This document shows positions 1-11,479 of a DNA stretch of 64,000 bases, one piece after another; position 1 is the stretch's first letter, and each line of letters opens with the position of its first letter. The DNA comes from Thunnus maccoyii (taxonomy: Eukaryota > Chordata > Actinopteri > Scombriformes > Scombridae), in NCBI RefSeq assembly GCF_910596095.1, contig NC_056539.1, forward strand, positions 26,806,501-26,870,500, read 5' to 3'. Position numbers and translations under genes: made by a program. The notes below the pieces were generated by a model that had not been told where the DNA came from, searched no databases, and saw only the letters and a list, made by a program, of their open reading frames with translations.

Positions 1-155
1 TTATATATAAAGTTTCTACACGCACACTTGCTAGGCATCTTCCAATGAAAAGTATACAGAATCCAATACTGTAGTTTATCGGAATCAGTACGGATAACAT
101 CAATATAATTCAAACATATTAAAAAACAGTAATAAACAAATATTTAAAGACTTAC

Positions 156-703
156 CAGACATCCTCTCATAATGTTAACACACAGTCCGGTACAGGGCCG
201 TATCAGTGTCAGCCCTCTGCAGTGGGAACAGTACTGCATCCTGACTAAGCCCCGCCCACACTCCCTGGATAACGACGCCTTCTCTGTCGCATTCACAACC
301 TCTCCAGCCAGTCTGAGCAGTCGGCTCAGTGCTCGGCCCGCCCCGAGTGCACGGGACAGGCTGCTGACCAGGAGGCGGGGATGGGGTCCGAAGGGACTGA
401 CATCCTGCCGCGTCATCCGCAAGCAGTCGTCATGATTAGCGGAGGGGGAGGAATAGGATTGAGGTGACGTGTGGCCGATCCCGGGGTTGAGAAGGCGGCG
501 GTAGACCAATGGGAAGAGATCGTTGTAGAAACGACGTACAGTGTTGTCCAATGAGGAATCAGAGTCTCCAGAAAGATGGCATTTGATGTCGCTGAACAGC
601 TGAAGCACAAGGGGGCGACACTCTGATGCCAGACTGGAGTAGGCGCTGTCGAACAGGGTGCTGGTCAGATTAGATGTAAAGGACACAAGCGACTCAAACG
701 TCT
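156..703 (-). CDS. gpc5: Glypican exon 3 (large cysteine-rich exon)
   Basis: Acceptor tctctctacag precedes position 703 and donor gtaagt follows position 156. The exon is 548 bp, enters in phase 1 (completing a GAG codon split from exon 2) and ends in phase 0 after the GCL residues. It holds most of the glypican core fold seen here, with at least nine cysteines. It is the most GC-rich exon of the gene in this window. Confidence 0.9.
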
Positions 704-2177
704 CTGTAGAGAGAAAGAAGACAGAGAGAAAGAGAAAGAAAAAAAAATTATATACTTTTGATATTGCCATGTACACTAGTGCCAAAGATCCATTATAACT
801 ATAACTAAACTGTTTATTAACAAAATCACTGTTCACAAAGTTAGCTACCTTAGTATCACGTTCCCCTGGGTTTATACTTGGCTAATCCAAAATCATCCAT
901 TTGGAAAATCAGGGCCTTGCATATTGAATTTTAGTTTTTATGTTTCTTGTCTGAATTATTCTCAGTACATAGATGAGTGTACAACCACACTAGCAGTTCT
1001 GTGAAGCTGTGCTTTGGCGCACTGGTGTTTTGAACAAAATGTCAGCGTGCTAACATCCCAACAACATACTGATGTTTAGCAGGTATGATGTTTACCATCT
1101 TCACCATGATTGATTAGTTTGTTAGCATGCAAACATTTGCTAATTAGCACAAAGTACAAGGATTAGTGTTAATTAAGTCACCTTGATCGTAATCGTTCTC
1201 CACACCCTGTCAGTACAGACAGTGCAAGAAGTCTATCATCAGACTGTTCACAAATCCTGTAAATTGTGGCTCAGGCATGATCTCTCTCTATTTATCCTCC
1301 CAACACACAAATAAGTCTCAGTGCCGAGTAATAACATGACTGACAGTAAGAAAGAGACACAGAAAGAGAGTGAGAGAGAGAGAAGCAGGAAGAAAGTGGG
1401 CAAGCATAAAAACCTAATAGAAACCAAAAGATTATTTCCTCTATATTTCCTTGTGGTTACTAAAAAATACAGACAGACTCTCAGCAGCACTCAGATTACG
1501 GCCTCACACAGACTTCACATACTATTACTGAATGCTGAAAGGTCGTGATGACAGAATGGTTACCTCACTTAATGATAACCTACTTTAATTAGACACTAGT
1601 ATATTGTTGTTGGAGGCATGACAGGGAGTGATGAGGAAAAATGCAGCACAGACTGTGCCAAATTCCATGTAATTACTACAAAAATATCCTCTAATTATTT
1701 TTCAGATTTTTTTACTGAATCATTGCCCAGCGGCAAATGTTCAAAGGCCTGGTACTGGTCTGCAGGAACCTCTGACATATGTTACATATATGATCATATA
1801 TGAAGCAAACGTATATAGTCTCTCTGAGCAGCAAATATACAGTGTATTATGTATCTCATAAACAGTGTATCCATATTTTTCAATTTTGAATTGCAGCATA
1901 ACTGACACACTTACTGTATGTCATACGCATATATAAAATGCAGCATTTCCATATCCATGCATATATTAGTTTTCCTTGTAACATGTGTGTCTCACTAACC
2001 TTGAACTGACTTTATCCTGCTGCTTACGAGCCAGAATAGCTCACAACTTAATTCATCCTGGAGCTCATTTTCACTACCCTGTTATCTATAGTCAGGTGAT
2101 AATGAGAGGCCCAATCTCATGATCCACTGTGTTTCCTGTGTCCAACAGGGTCTAATAAAGTGGACCGTATGCCTGTT

Positions 2178-2211
<34 letters not shown>

Positions 2212-5200
2212 TATGTTTGAAACCTGCCAACTATAAAGGGTGATGTCAATCTGGTGGCATCCTGACACACACACAGACAACTGGGTGAGAGAAACCTATT
2301 TATCTGTGACTTTCAGCGAGTCACTCTGTCAGTCAACACACGTTTGCATGTGTATACGTGTGTGTGTGTGCCCGAATAGCTTTGGATTTCACTATCACAG
2401 CTGCAGCCACCTGACTCTCCAAGTGACAGCAATTTATTAGGCTACTTATTAAATAACTCACAAATGTACTAGATAAATATGATTACATAAGCAACATTTT
2501 AGCAGATGGGGTATACAAAAGCATGCACATGCCTCTTGTGAAAGATCTTCTGTGGAGTTTACACAGCAACAACATGAGTTTTTGTTTTGATTCTGTACAT
2601 TCATACCCATTTTAACCTGAGTAGATGAGATAAAATTAAATGAAGCAACACTAGATGCATCAAAAAAAACCAAAAACAACCTGTAAGCAGCAGAGGCAGC
2701 GCTCACTCGCCTGAAGTACTGAGTGAGAGCGTCTCACTTTTATGTGTTTGCATACCCATGTCCTGGCAGTAGCCACTCAAATACAAACAGCATTGAGTGA
2801 CATGGCAAAGACTACTCCGGGGTCATGTGATTATCTCTTCAGCCTCTGTGATTGGATGACAGCTGCAACGTGGAGGAGAGGGCACAGGGGTCTTTAACCG
2901 TGCCAGGAGAAACACACGCAAGCCCGCGGACACACATACACACACATACACCAAAGTAATCCACAGGGTGTAAATAGAGCCTGACTACAACCGCTCTGGG
3001 CATGTCTCAGTTACTCTAGTGGGTTATAATCAGTGTGCTTAGGAGAGGGGATCCTTTGAGATTCAGCTCAGCTGTTGAAGAACAACAGGGTCATTCAAAA
3101 TTCATTTCATTCATTAAAGAGTAAAGAAATTCTGTGGTTTAAAGCTGTATTAACTGTATTAAAAACCTGACATATTATATCACCTATAAAAGTTGTTATG
3201 GTTAATGCGGTAAATTAATAAGCTTTGTCTTTATTTACACATCCAGCAGACACAGAACAACATTAACTTTCGTTTGGAGGTGTGTTTCTGGCCACCTGAT
3301 GAATGTAAGTCTAATGATCACTCTTTATTGAGCTCTGTTTTCTTCTCTCCTAAGAAAAATATGTCGCTATTTAGCAGCTAAATGCTCCACTTTCCTTATA
3401 AGCTAATTGCTAACCTCAACTGTTTCGTGCAGGGCAGGTAGTGTATAGTCAATTTATAAGAGGTTTAAAAAAAAATGCGCTAAAACTAAAACAAAAAGCT
3501 ACAAGAGGCTAAAAAGCTCATGTACAGCTATGGGTTTGGTTGACAATCCTTAATGAGAGACCCCTTTCATACCACATGTAGTCATTTTATTCATTGTTAG
3601 CATAAAACATATAGATTAGTGGAGCTTTAACCTTAATAGAATTCAAGTACATACAACATATTCTAAACTTGTCTCCTCCTACTTGCTGCAGTTTTGGCCT
3701 TGTTCAGCCCTCCTTTGTGTATGGGTGTTTTCCATTAATTTTACCCATGGTTGGTTTAGCTGTCTGTGGGGCATAAATAGCAGCTGAAACTGAGCCTGAG
3801 TGCATTCAGATGTAGCAGACAAGGGATAGAGAGACAGAAAAAAAAGGAAACAGAGAGGTACATGTTTGCCATGTCTGTCTGCCGGGTTTCATCAACTCTA
3901 CCCCTCTCATAGTGTGTGCACTACACACACACACACAAACATACATACACACATTCATGCACACACATAAGCTGTATCTCACACACACACACATGCTCAC
4001 ACAGACTGGTGAATAGCGTTGAGAGACAAGTGGACAAGCAGAGTATTCTTCCTCCTATTCAAAGCAGGCCGTTAGAGACCGGCTGTTGCCCACGGCAACA
4101 ACACTTTGCTGCGGATATGCACTGAATGTAAACATTCTCCATCCCTCGCTCTCTCATTGGTCAAGAACAAAACCTGATTATCGCAGCGACAGAGACAGAC
4201 AGACAGAGAAAGAGAGCAGAGAGTTGTAACAAAGTTTTCCGCTGCTCCCTCTGAGAGTTTTCTCTCTCAAAGACTCAATCGAACATCAGTTGTTTGTTTG
4301 GCTAGCCACTGTGGCGCCTCACAAAATAAACTGGCCTCACACCACCACCCTGACACAAACTAGCTATTTCATGATGAACACACAAAGTAAGAATGACAGG
4401 GGGGCTACAAGCACTTGACAGAACTGTTAAAACACCAAAATCATCAATGCAGTGGAAGTCGCATTTAGATTCTTGAATCGCCAAAAGACGCTATTAGTGT
4501 CAATCATCAGTACAGCTGAAACAGAGGGCTCAAATTAGGACAACAAATAAAGATGATTTTTCATCATCAATTTACCTATTTATCATTTTACCAAAAATTT
4601 AGTCTGCAAAATGTCAGAAAAGTTTACAATTTACAATGATATAAGAGAAAAGGCACAAATCATTATATTTCAGAATATGAGTCTGAAGAATTTGCCTAAA
4701 AATGACTAATTAATAATGAATTGATGAGTTCAGCACTAGCTCAAATAAGAAATCAATATAATATATATCAGCCCTCCTGACACCTATTTGTAGATTGCTC
4801 TGAATCAGCGCCTTAATTCCACAGGACACATTTTAAAATTTCCTAAGCAAATGCAAAATGTTTTTCCAACTATCCAATACGCTTTCCTCTTCAATAAAGC
4901 ATTTATTGTTTTCTGAACACCTTTTCCGTTTCTCCCTCACCTTGGTAGGCCTTGGTGTGTCCAGTGATCAGATACTTGAGTTCGAAGCTGTAGGATCGCA
5001 TCTTCTGCTGCGTCTCACTGCGAACAGCCGCCATGTAACTGTCCTCCATCTTACTGGTACAGCAACTGGGCCCGGGGTGGACACACACTCGCAGAGACTC
5101 ATCTGAGAGATGGAGAGGACATGAGAATGTTAGTTATGTACAGTTATAGAGACGTTAAATCTCACCCAACACAGAATGGTGGGTCTGTTTAGGTTTTCCA

Positions 5201-8038
5201 TTAACCTTTACCCTAGAGCTGCGACGATTAGTTTTTTGTCATTTTTCAAGAAAAAATACTAAAACTCTGGTTTGATGTGAATGTTTTCTGGTTTCTTTCG
5301 TCTTCTATGATTGTAAACGGAATATCTTTGGGTTATGGACTGGTGGTGGAGACAAAAGAAGACATTTGAGGATGTCACCTTGGGCTGTGGGAAACAGTGA
5401 CTGACATGTTTCACCATTATCTGATATTTTAAAGACTAAATTGATTAATTAAAATAATCAACAGACTAACCGATAATGAAAATAATCGTTAGTGGTAGCC
5501 CTACTTTACACCGACTATAACTGGTTAATATTTTTCAGGCTTACTCAACCGTTACAAGTGCCACCAAGTTCCTCGTTATTAATAGAAAAACTGACATATC
5601 TGACATTTTTTATATGATAAAAATTTTTGCAATTTTTTTCACTTTGGGCTCATCAATGGGTAATAACAGCTACAGATTTGTTTCTAAAGGTTGTTGCGAG
5701 GTTTTCAAACTCTTTTCTGACATGTTATTACTAACTAACCAACAAGAATACATAAGCATTTCGTGCAACACGGCCTTGTGACTTCACAAAAATAATTTTA
5801 AAATGAGCCTGTTGGGACCCGACATGATGACATGCACAGTAGGCGACACTTCACCACTCACACCAAAGTGTGTGTGTGTGTGTAGAGCGGTCTGACTTTG
5901 GTAGACTGCTGTAAGCCAAGCTGTCAAGCAGCTGACTGAGATCAAGGGAGAGAGAGGGATGAGAGGAATGGACCGTTCACCTACGTCTGACCTGACACAC
6001 ACATACACAACCACACGTACACAACCACACACACAAACACAGACCAATCAACGTTGGGCTATTCATATTAGCGCTGGCTGACAATGGAATACATAGCTGG
6101 GATGGTTACTATTTATTGATAATGGTATGTTGCATTCCCCGTTTGCAATTAGGACAACAGGTTGTTTGGAAGCTGCACAGCCAGGCTGGAAAAAACTCTA
6201 AAACTAACTCACGTAGCATGATTCAGCAACATGTGTGACTTCTTTTTTTGTTTCAAAAATATTCATTAAGGTCTAGTTTGATCCCCCCCCAAAAAAATCT
6301 TACCCACAATGTCCACTTACTGGAAATTTTCCCAGCCTTCATGGCTTTCATCAAGCAATTTTCATGGAATTAGCTCCATTGTTATCACGTGATGTATGAA
6401 TGGAATTTCAGTCACATTATAACAGATGGACGTACAGTATACAGGGGGGAGATTGAGAAACTGATCTCCGGTCCAGGCTGAAAGCTGCGGAGAATTTTCT
6501 TTAAGTGGCTTTTGTGCTAAAAAGTTTCCATTTACGAGCTCGATAATGAACACCTAAAGCTCAAACTATTCATAACCTAATTTCAGAGGATAGTTTAGGT
6601 GAAATTTGACAACATTTCCAGAACATCCACCTCATTTTTTCAGTTTAACAATGAGAAGGAAACACTAATAACAAGGCCAGGCAGTGGTGCGTTTGTCCAA
6701 AGGCGGTGTTTGTGTGGATGTCTCAGTCAAGAGAGAAAGCAGCCGATTATCTATTGTGCAGCCTGCTTAAAATGACACCTTTCTCAAGCTAATTCATCCG
6801 TGGCCATGCCAGATCACTGAAGGCCAGAGCAAAAGACTCTGATGTGCAGGGATGTTGAGCAAAGATTGTGCAAAGACGATAACCAGAATTAATGCAAAAC
6901 GCTAAAGCCACTACCGTAACAATTAATAACGATCACCGGTATACAACACACTATGAAACCCTGCAGTAATAACAGTAACATTATAGTAAATATCACAGTT
7001 TCTTATGTCTTATTTGGAAAAACTGCAAAACAACATCTAAGTGTCATCGACCAAAAGCAAAATCCCATGATGGAAAGTTATATGAGAGCTATCTACTGAT
7101 ATCTGGCAGAAATTGCCTTCTGTCTACTGATCAGCCAAGATGACTAACATCTGATTCTTCAGCATTTTACAAACTGAATAATAATCACAAAGAGACCATT
7201 CATTCTAAGTCAGAATGATGAGAAAAGATCTGTATCATCTTCTTCGCCGTCCAGGGAAATCTGCAATCACTGCCAACTAAATGAATCATGAGTCTCACCT
7301 TTCTGTGTTTTCTTTTTTGGATGCAATTTCATACAGCGATTCAGAACCTGGCTGCGCACATAAAATCAAGTGACACTTACATTTAGAAAACAGCATCTTT
7401 AACACCCCCTCTTATAGCCGAGTGTGCTATCAAGAGATCTATATCAGTATTTCAGACTGTGTTTATGTTCGTTTTCAACAGAAATAGCCTCCCTCCGGGA
7501 AGTGTTGGCCTACCCGACACAGTAATGATCCCCTCTATTTGGAATTTGGCCCCTGCATTTCTAAAGCTAAGGGTCTAAACCCTGTGTGGGCACAACAATT
7601 CACAACAATGTTTAAAATGTCATAAATCCCACTTGCAGGATTAATTTGAAGGTTTGCTTCAACACTGCATGGGTTTTATTCACTGTCATCTTAGTCATTT
7701 CTGGAGGAGAAAGAGAGTTTGGTTTTCTATTTCATTTAATTCTTTTTTTTTTTTAACTATTTGGACCTTCATGATATGAGGTTAGTAGGGTATTTCATAA
7801 TTATTATTATTCATATAATATATAATTATTCATATGATATTTCCAAGGGGGTTCACTGACCTGTTCCCGCTCTGTCTGGCACCAGCTCCACCGGGCCTAT
7901 TTGGCGCATCATGTAGGCTGTCTTCACCTCATGACAGCTGTCTGCATCGGCTGATCCACAGCCAGCCTCCGGCAGAAAAACTAAGTATAACAAAATCACC
8001 CAAAACAAGTCCACGTTTGGTAAGATAGTACGGAACAT
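156..8038 (-). CDS. gpc5: Glypican, GPC3/GPC5 subfamily, first three coding exons (5' part of gene)
   Basis: Glypicans are GPI-anchored heparan sulfate proteoglycans that tune Wnt, Hedgehog and FGF signalling at the cell surface. Three exons join in phase: exon 1 8038-7861 (start codon 8038-8036, donor gtcagt), exon 2 5102-4941 (donor gtgagg) and exon 3 703-156 (donor gtaagt). Together they encode 296 codons and the frame is still open at the left edge. Residues 1 to about 27 are a hydrophobic signal peptide. The conserved cysteine pattern follows: SCHEV in exon 1, PSCC in exon 2 with CTSKMED after it, and in exon 3 DDCLRM, RECGRG, MQYCSHCRGL and GLCVNIMRGC. The stretch DVSPFG followed later by GEVVNATE resembles GPC5 more than GPC3 from memory, and clearly not the GPC1/2/4/6 group. 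N-glycosylation-type NLT and NAT sites are present. Exon 3 carries a short Ser/Pro-rich insertion (HTSPQSYSSPSA). The C-terminal glycosaminoglycan-attachment and GPI-signal exons lie outside the window. Glypican identity is near certain; the paralogue is less so. Confidence 0.88.
2179..2210. repeat. (GT)16 microsatellite
   Basis: Uninterrupted GT dinucleotide run in glypican intron 2. Confidence 0.95.
3240..3530. repeat. Dispersed repeat related to the 56.5-57.4 kb copies
   Basis: Shares CACCTGATGAATGTAAG, a run ending TTTAGCAGCTAAATGCTCCAC, and GCAGGTAGTGTA with the sequence around 57067-57215. The three copies are diverged, implying an old dispersed repeat. Confidence 0.65.
4085..4099. promoter_or_regulatory. 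RFX-type X-box, 3-nt spacer
   Basis: GTTGCCCACGGCAAC has perfect inverted half-sites GTTGCC/GGCAAC with a CAC spacer, the arrangement bound by RFX-family winged-helix factors. It lies in glypican intron 2, about 4 kb downstream of the start codon. Function is inferred only. Confidence 0.5.
4500..4740. mobile_element. Degraded copy of the GCTGCAACGATTA-type element
   Basis: AT-rich remnant with the hallmarks of the 5215-5505 family in inverse order (ACAGCTGAAAC at the left, then CAAAATGTCAGAAAA and an AATTAATAATGAATTGAT-like right end). Too decayed to define boundaries. Confidence 0.45.
4941..5102 (-). CDS. gpc5: Glypican exon 2
   Basis: This 162-bp exon runs from acceptor ctctctcag to donor gtgagg. 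It encodes the CxxxxxSCC-TSKMED block that is diagnostic for glypicans, followed by an amphipathic helix ending in AYQ. Phase is 1 in and 1 out, consistent with both neighbours. Confidence 0.9.
5103..7860 (-). other. Glypican intron 1: mostly unique sequence with one MITE
   Basis: Apart from the MITE-like element at about 5215-5505 and short CA/GT runs at about 5870 and 6000-6030, I see no exon, RNA gene or clear repeat in this intron. Confidence 0.55.
5215..5505. mobile_element. Small inverted-repeat element (MITE-like), intact copy
   Basis: The ends are inverted: the left reads AGAGCTGCGACGATTAG and the right reads AATCGTTAGTGGTAGCCCT. The body (TGGTTTCTTTCGTCTTC, then a TTTGGG-TTATGGACTG-TGGTG block) matches degraded copies at about 4500-4740, 25090-25390, 47075-47280 and 53935-54165 in this window. 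There is no coding capacity. I remember this as a very common fish repeat, but assign no family name. Confidence 0.7.
7861..8038 (-). CDS. gpc5: Glypican exon 1 with signal peptide
   Basis: The exon contains the ATG and a typical signal sequence (hydrophobic core VILLYLVFL, small residues AGCGS near the likely cleavage site), then the SCHEV block that starts mature glypicans. The only in-frame upstream context is a purine/pyrimidine-rich leader (8040-8110). The donor gtcagt is acceptable but not optimal. Confidence 0.88.
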
Positions 8039-8560
8039 CGCAACATCTCAGTCAGAAAGAAGAGAAGGACAAAGAGAAAGAGAGAGAAAGAGAGAGAGAG
8101 AGAGACAGTCTGGATGGTTAATATGAATTCCAAAAAGTCCCACGGTGCACTCTGATGGAAAACTTCATCTGCAGCCGGAGACTGCCTGGAGCCCACTGTC
8201 AGGCTCAGCGCCCTCCCTCTGTGTCTCTCTCTGACTCTCGCTCACTTCAGCTCAATTACTTAATTGACTTGTGCATTCAAAATTCAAACTACTATTACGA
8301 AAGCGTGCTGTTTGAAAACGCATAGGTGACAATAGAGTAGTTTATAATAACTTTTTACATTTTAAAATAAGCTGACAACACAATAACTCTCATACCAATC
8401 CAAAGGAAAAAAAAAAAGAAGTGTTGCTTAGTAACAGATTGCTCGCTTTACTAAGCATCAAGTTCTTTATTTGCCTTTTTATTGACATCATATCTCTCTC
8501 ACACATACAGCTGTCAACAGCTGATCCTGCAAATAAAATCTATTCAACTTGACTGATTGC
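8039..8560 (-). promoter_or_regulatory. Glypican 5' flank / likely 5' UTR and proximal promoter
   Basis: Upstream of the ATG there is a (GA)-rich tract (8058-8107), then an unmarked mixed-composition stretch and the X-box at 8422. There is no obvious TATA box and I cannot place a transcription start. Confidence 0.35.
8422..8434. promoter_or_regulatory. RFX-type X-box upstream of the glypican
   Basis: GTTGCTTAGTAAC fits GTNRCY-N1-RGYAAC and lies about 385 bp upstream of the glypican start codon, a promoter-proximal position. RFX binding is inferred from the motif. Confidence 0.4.
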
Positions 8561-8574
8561 TGTGAAGAAGTGAA

Positions 8575-9242
8575 GTCAGTGGAAAATACAATTTAAAAGT
8601 GGAACATGGGCGCCACCTGCTCACTAAGGGTCGTAGCAGTCATTTAGCCTAATAATAGCTCCCGGTTAAATTAAATACTAATATTCATATAATGTACAGA
8701 CTTCTCTCATAATTATACAAACTTGAACAATTCCTGTGAATATATTACATCCACTATCAATAGAATGATGGTATCTCAAAAACATCTGCTACAACTTATT
8801 TTATAACTGTTAGCTAAAGAGGGTAACTTAACGTAACCCCCTCATACATGTGTGTACTGATACTGTATCTAACCTTACCTTTTGTTTTGTTAATTTGACA
8901 AAAAAAGGGGTGATTCTCCTCGACGTTACTCCCACCAAGACACCCAATTAAACTCGCTGTTAGCTGGGTTTGTCCAACATAACGGTTATTTTGTTGATAA
9001 ATTACAGCTAGCTAGGTAATTTAGCGTAGCTATGACAACCTGAGAACAACCTCAAAAAGTATTCCAAGTATAATATTTTCCTTCCGTGCCTTCACCACGT
9101 TTTAACACTGATTAAATAGATCGGGCCAACACAAGAAAACTGTAAATCTATAACTTCCAAAAACGCCAAATTATATAATAATAATAATAAAAGCTTGCCC
9201 CGTGGGAGGCTCGAACTCACGACCTTCAGATTTATGAGACTG
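8575..9242. repeat. Old segmental duplicate, copy A (carries tRNA-Met 3' half)
   Basis: Co-linear with 16141-16694. Shared blocks include GGCGCCACCTGCT, ACATGTGT-ACTGAT-CTGTATCT, CCTTTTGTTTTGT, GATTCTCCTCGACGTTACTC, TAGCTGGGTTT, CGGTTATTTTG, GCTATGACAACCTGA and CTGTAAATCTATAACTTC, in the same order and orientation, ending inside the tRNA. Indels and substitutions show that the duplication is old. Confidence 0.85.
9196..9242 (-). pseudogene. tRNA-Met pseudogene (3' half only)
   Basis: On the minus strand this matches the 3' part of the intact tRNA-Met at 16648-16720: anticodon arm, variable loop, T arm (GTTCGAG) and acceptor 3' strand. It carries an extra A in the anticodon loop (CATAAATCTG versus CATAATCTG). 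The D arm and the 5' acceptor strand are missing, so it cannot fold as a tRNA and lacks the A box. Confidence 0.85.
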
Positions 9243-9742
9243 CTGGCTTGCGCCCATCAAAAATAGCGTGAAATACAACCTCGAATCCCACTCGTTCCTA
9301 ACTCGTTATGAACATATTATGACTACTGTACATTACATATTGACATACAAATATCCAGATCCTTATGAAAATGAATAATTATGTTGTTTCCACCTGTAAT
9401 AAACAATGATAAGTAAGGTTAAAACGCGAAATCCTATTTATTTATACTGTACATTCATATTGTCACACAAATATGTGAAGAAATGTGAAGTGGGCCTATG
9501 TAAAATCCAGAGCAAAACTAAGGACCTTATGTGATGATGAAGAAGACAAGGAATATGACAAATATGTGTATTATTGTTATCTAGTTTGAGTTCAGATAAT
9601 CCTGCCATTTGTAGACATTAAAAGTTGTAGATTTGAGTGAAGATGTTGTAATCATTTAACTAAACAATAAGAGGAAGAAGAGAATGAAGAAGAAATCAGA
9701 ACACAGAAACGTCCTAACCTGTTTTATATTTTTTAACATAGT

Positions 9743-9743
9743 T

Positions 9744-9777
<34 letters not shown>
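9743..9777. repeat. (AAC)n trinucleotide repeat
   Basis: Uninterrupted ACA/AAC run of about 35 bp. Confidence 0.95.
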
Positions 9778-9778
<1 letters not shown>

Positions 9779-9956
9779 AAAGTGTAACATAAATAAAGGC
9801 ATAAATAAACTAAAAAGTGCAATGAAATGTAATGAAATAAATTGCATAAATAATAAAATGAACAAACAAAACAAAAATAAAGGTGCCAACCCCAACACAA
9901 CCCCCACCACTATCTCCACCCTACTCACACACACGTGCAAACACACGCACAGGCCT

Positions 9957-9984
<28 letters not shown>
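9957..9984. repeat. (AC)n microsatellite
   Basis: Uninterrupted AC run following CTAC. Confidence 0.95.
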
Positions 9985-9988
<4 letters not shown>

Positions 9989-10638
9989 CACCAAAATAGA
10001 CCTGACCCCTGGTTTAAGCTTCTGTACTTGTCATGTGCTTCCGTGCTACCTTTGTCTCATCCATTAATGCAAATAGTGAATGTTAACACTGTTCTGTCTT
10101 GTTTGCGAGGCCTCTGTCTATTTCTCATATGTTGACTTGCAATAAAGAAAAAAAAAGAAAAACAATAACTTTGTATTGATTCACCTCAGCAACTGGATCC
10201 TGGAAGCACATTAAGGGGGAGAGAGAGAGAAAAAACAGAAACAAGCACTGATGGAAATCCCAAAGTTAGCATAGAAAATTAACCCACTGGGGCTGACTAA
10301 CCTACCCTAGTTGGGACAAATACTGTATATCAAGCAGTAGTTGGAGGACCTGAGGATTTAGCAGCCAGTGACACACACACAAATCCTGGCCAGCAGAGCT
10401 AAGTGAGAGCTTTCCAGCCTACCACATGTGATAGAAACATCAGGAGCATTAACATCCTCCTCACTGTTCAAACTCCCAACAGGAACCTCAGGATCTGAAA
10501 GAACAGGAGAAATCACAAGTGTAGGAGTAAGATTTACTTCCTAAGCAACAGAATCACTGACGATGCTCAGATGGTCAAACAGTTTTTTCAAACTAACCTG
10601 TGCACCTTCCAAATTCTTCGGTGCCATCATACGGCTGG

Positions 10639-10989
10639 CTAACAACTGGACTGGGACAAAGCAGAGGAGGCTTGACAACTTGACTCGGTTTCCTGCTGGC
10701 ATGTAAGGCACGTCTTGACATATTTGAAGACAACACGCTTCAACCAAGGCCAAAAGAAATAGTGCAGGACACGGTCATAAGTTTTCTTTATCCCCAAATG
10801 TCCACAACTATTAAGCGCTGCTTGCAACACCACATCACGGAAGTTACTTGGCACAAAAACCTGAAAAATTGCCTCACCAACAAAGTCTCCAACACAGGGC
10901 ACCCACTTTCTCACCAGCAAATCTCCCTGGACACAGTAACCATGAGCAACGTCTCTTATTTTTTCAACTGGCAAAGCCTCATCCCACAA
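10639..10989 (-). pseudogene. Gypsy-type integrase N-terminal (zinc-binding) fragment
   Basis: The frame includes GDLLVRKWVP, then a FRDVVLQAA block, GHLGIKKTYDRVL, a YFFWPWLKR block and CLTCQ, the order expected before the integrase core in gypsy Pol. The frame then leaves homology after CQQETESS. It belongs to the element at 10540-11560. Confidence 0.8.
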
Positions 10990-11271
10990 AGCAGACAGGG
11001 ATACAGGGATGACTCAGGCCTTTGGCTCTTCACCCATTCCTCCCACGAAACACATTGAGGAAGATCAGGCAGTGAAACCACATGTTCTGCAGGCACTATA
11101 CCTTTAATACACCCTGAAACAGGTGGGTCTGGACACATTATGGCTCTGTGCATGCGTCACCGCACAGGCTGGAAAAACCCCTGGAAATCCCCGACCACTC
11201 TCATCCAGCTCCCCACATGCAGCAGCCTGGAAATTATCACAATAGTTGGCAGCACATCGGCCTACGCAGCA

Positions 11272-11475
11272 CTACCAGCCAGGTAGCCAAAAATCGTGAA
11301 AAGGCAGCACCGATTTCAAAATAAATGAGTGTTTAGCACCTGTGTCACACAACAGCTTAATTGGTATATGCTCCTCATTACCAACCAAAGACGCAAAAGC
11401 ATTGGTGATGAACGGCTCAAAACCAGAACCTGTTTTGGAAGTCAGGCCAGAACCAGAACTTAAATCAGCAAACAA
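11272..11475 (-). pseudogene. Retroelement aspartic-protease fragment
   Basis: A 67-codon open frame with the DTGA active-site motif followed by HSFILKSVLPF, as in gypsy-type Pol proteases. The flap and C-terminal part are absent, because the frame stops after the LPGW residues. Confidence 0.75.
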
Positions 11476-11479
11476 CAGT

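Larger units (their letters stand above)
704..4940 (-). other. Glypican intron 2: repeats and an X-box, no further exon seen
   Basis: No coding exon is recognisable. It contains a (GT)n microsatellite at 2179-2210, a CA-rich run at about 3924-3950, degraded dispersed repeats at about 1030-1165 (GTTAGCATGC...GCTAATTAGCAC type), 3240-3530 and 4500-4740, and a perfect RFX-type X-box at 4085-4099. Region 2700-3000 is otherwise unremarkable. Confidence 0.6.
9245..10200. other. Intergenic, low-complexity
   Basis: AT-rich with (AAC)n at 9743-9777 and (AC)n at 9957-9984. Near 10138-10160 there is ACTTGCAATAAAG followed by an A-rich run, which could be a retroposed 3' end with a poly(A) tail. No recognisable reading frame precedes it. 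Confidence 0.5.
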
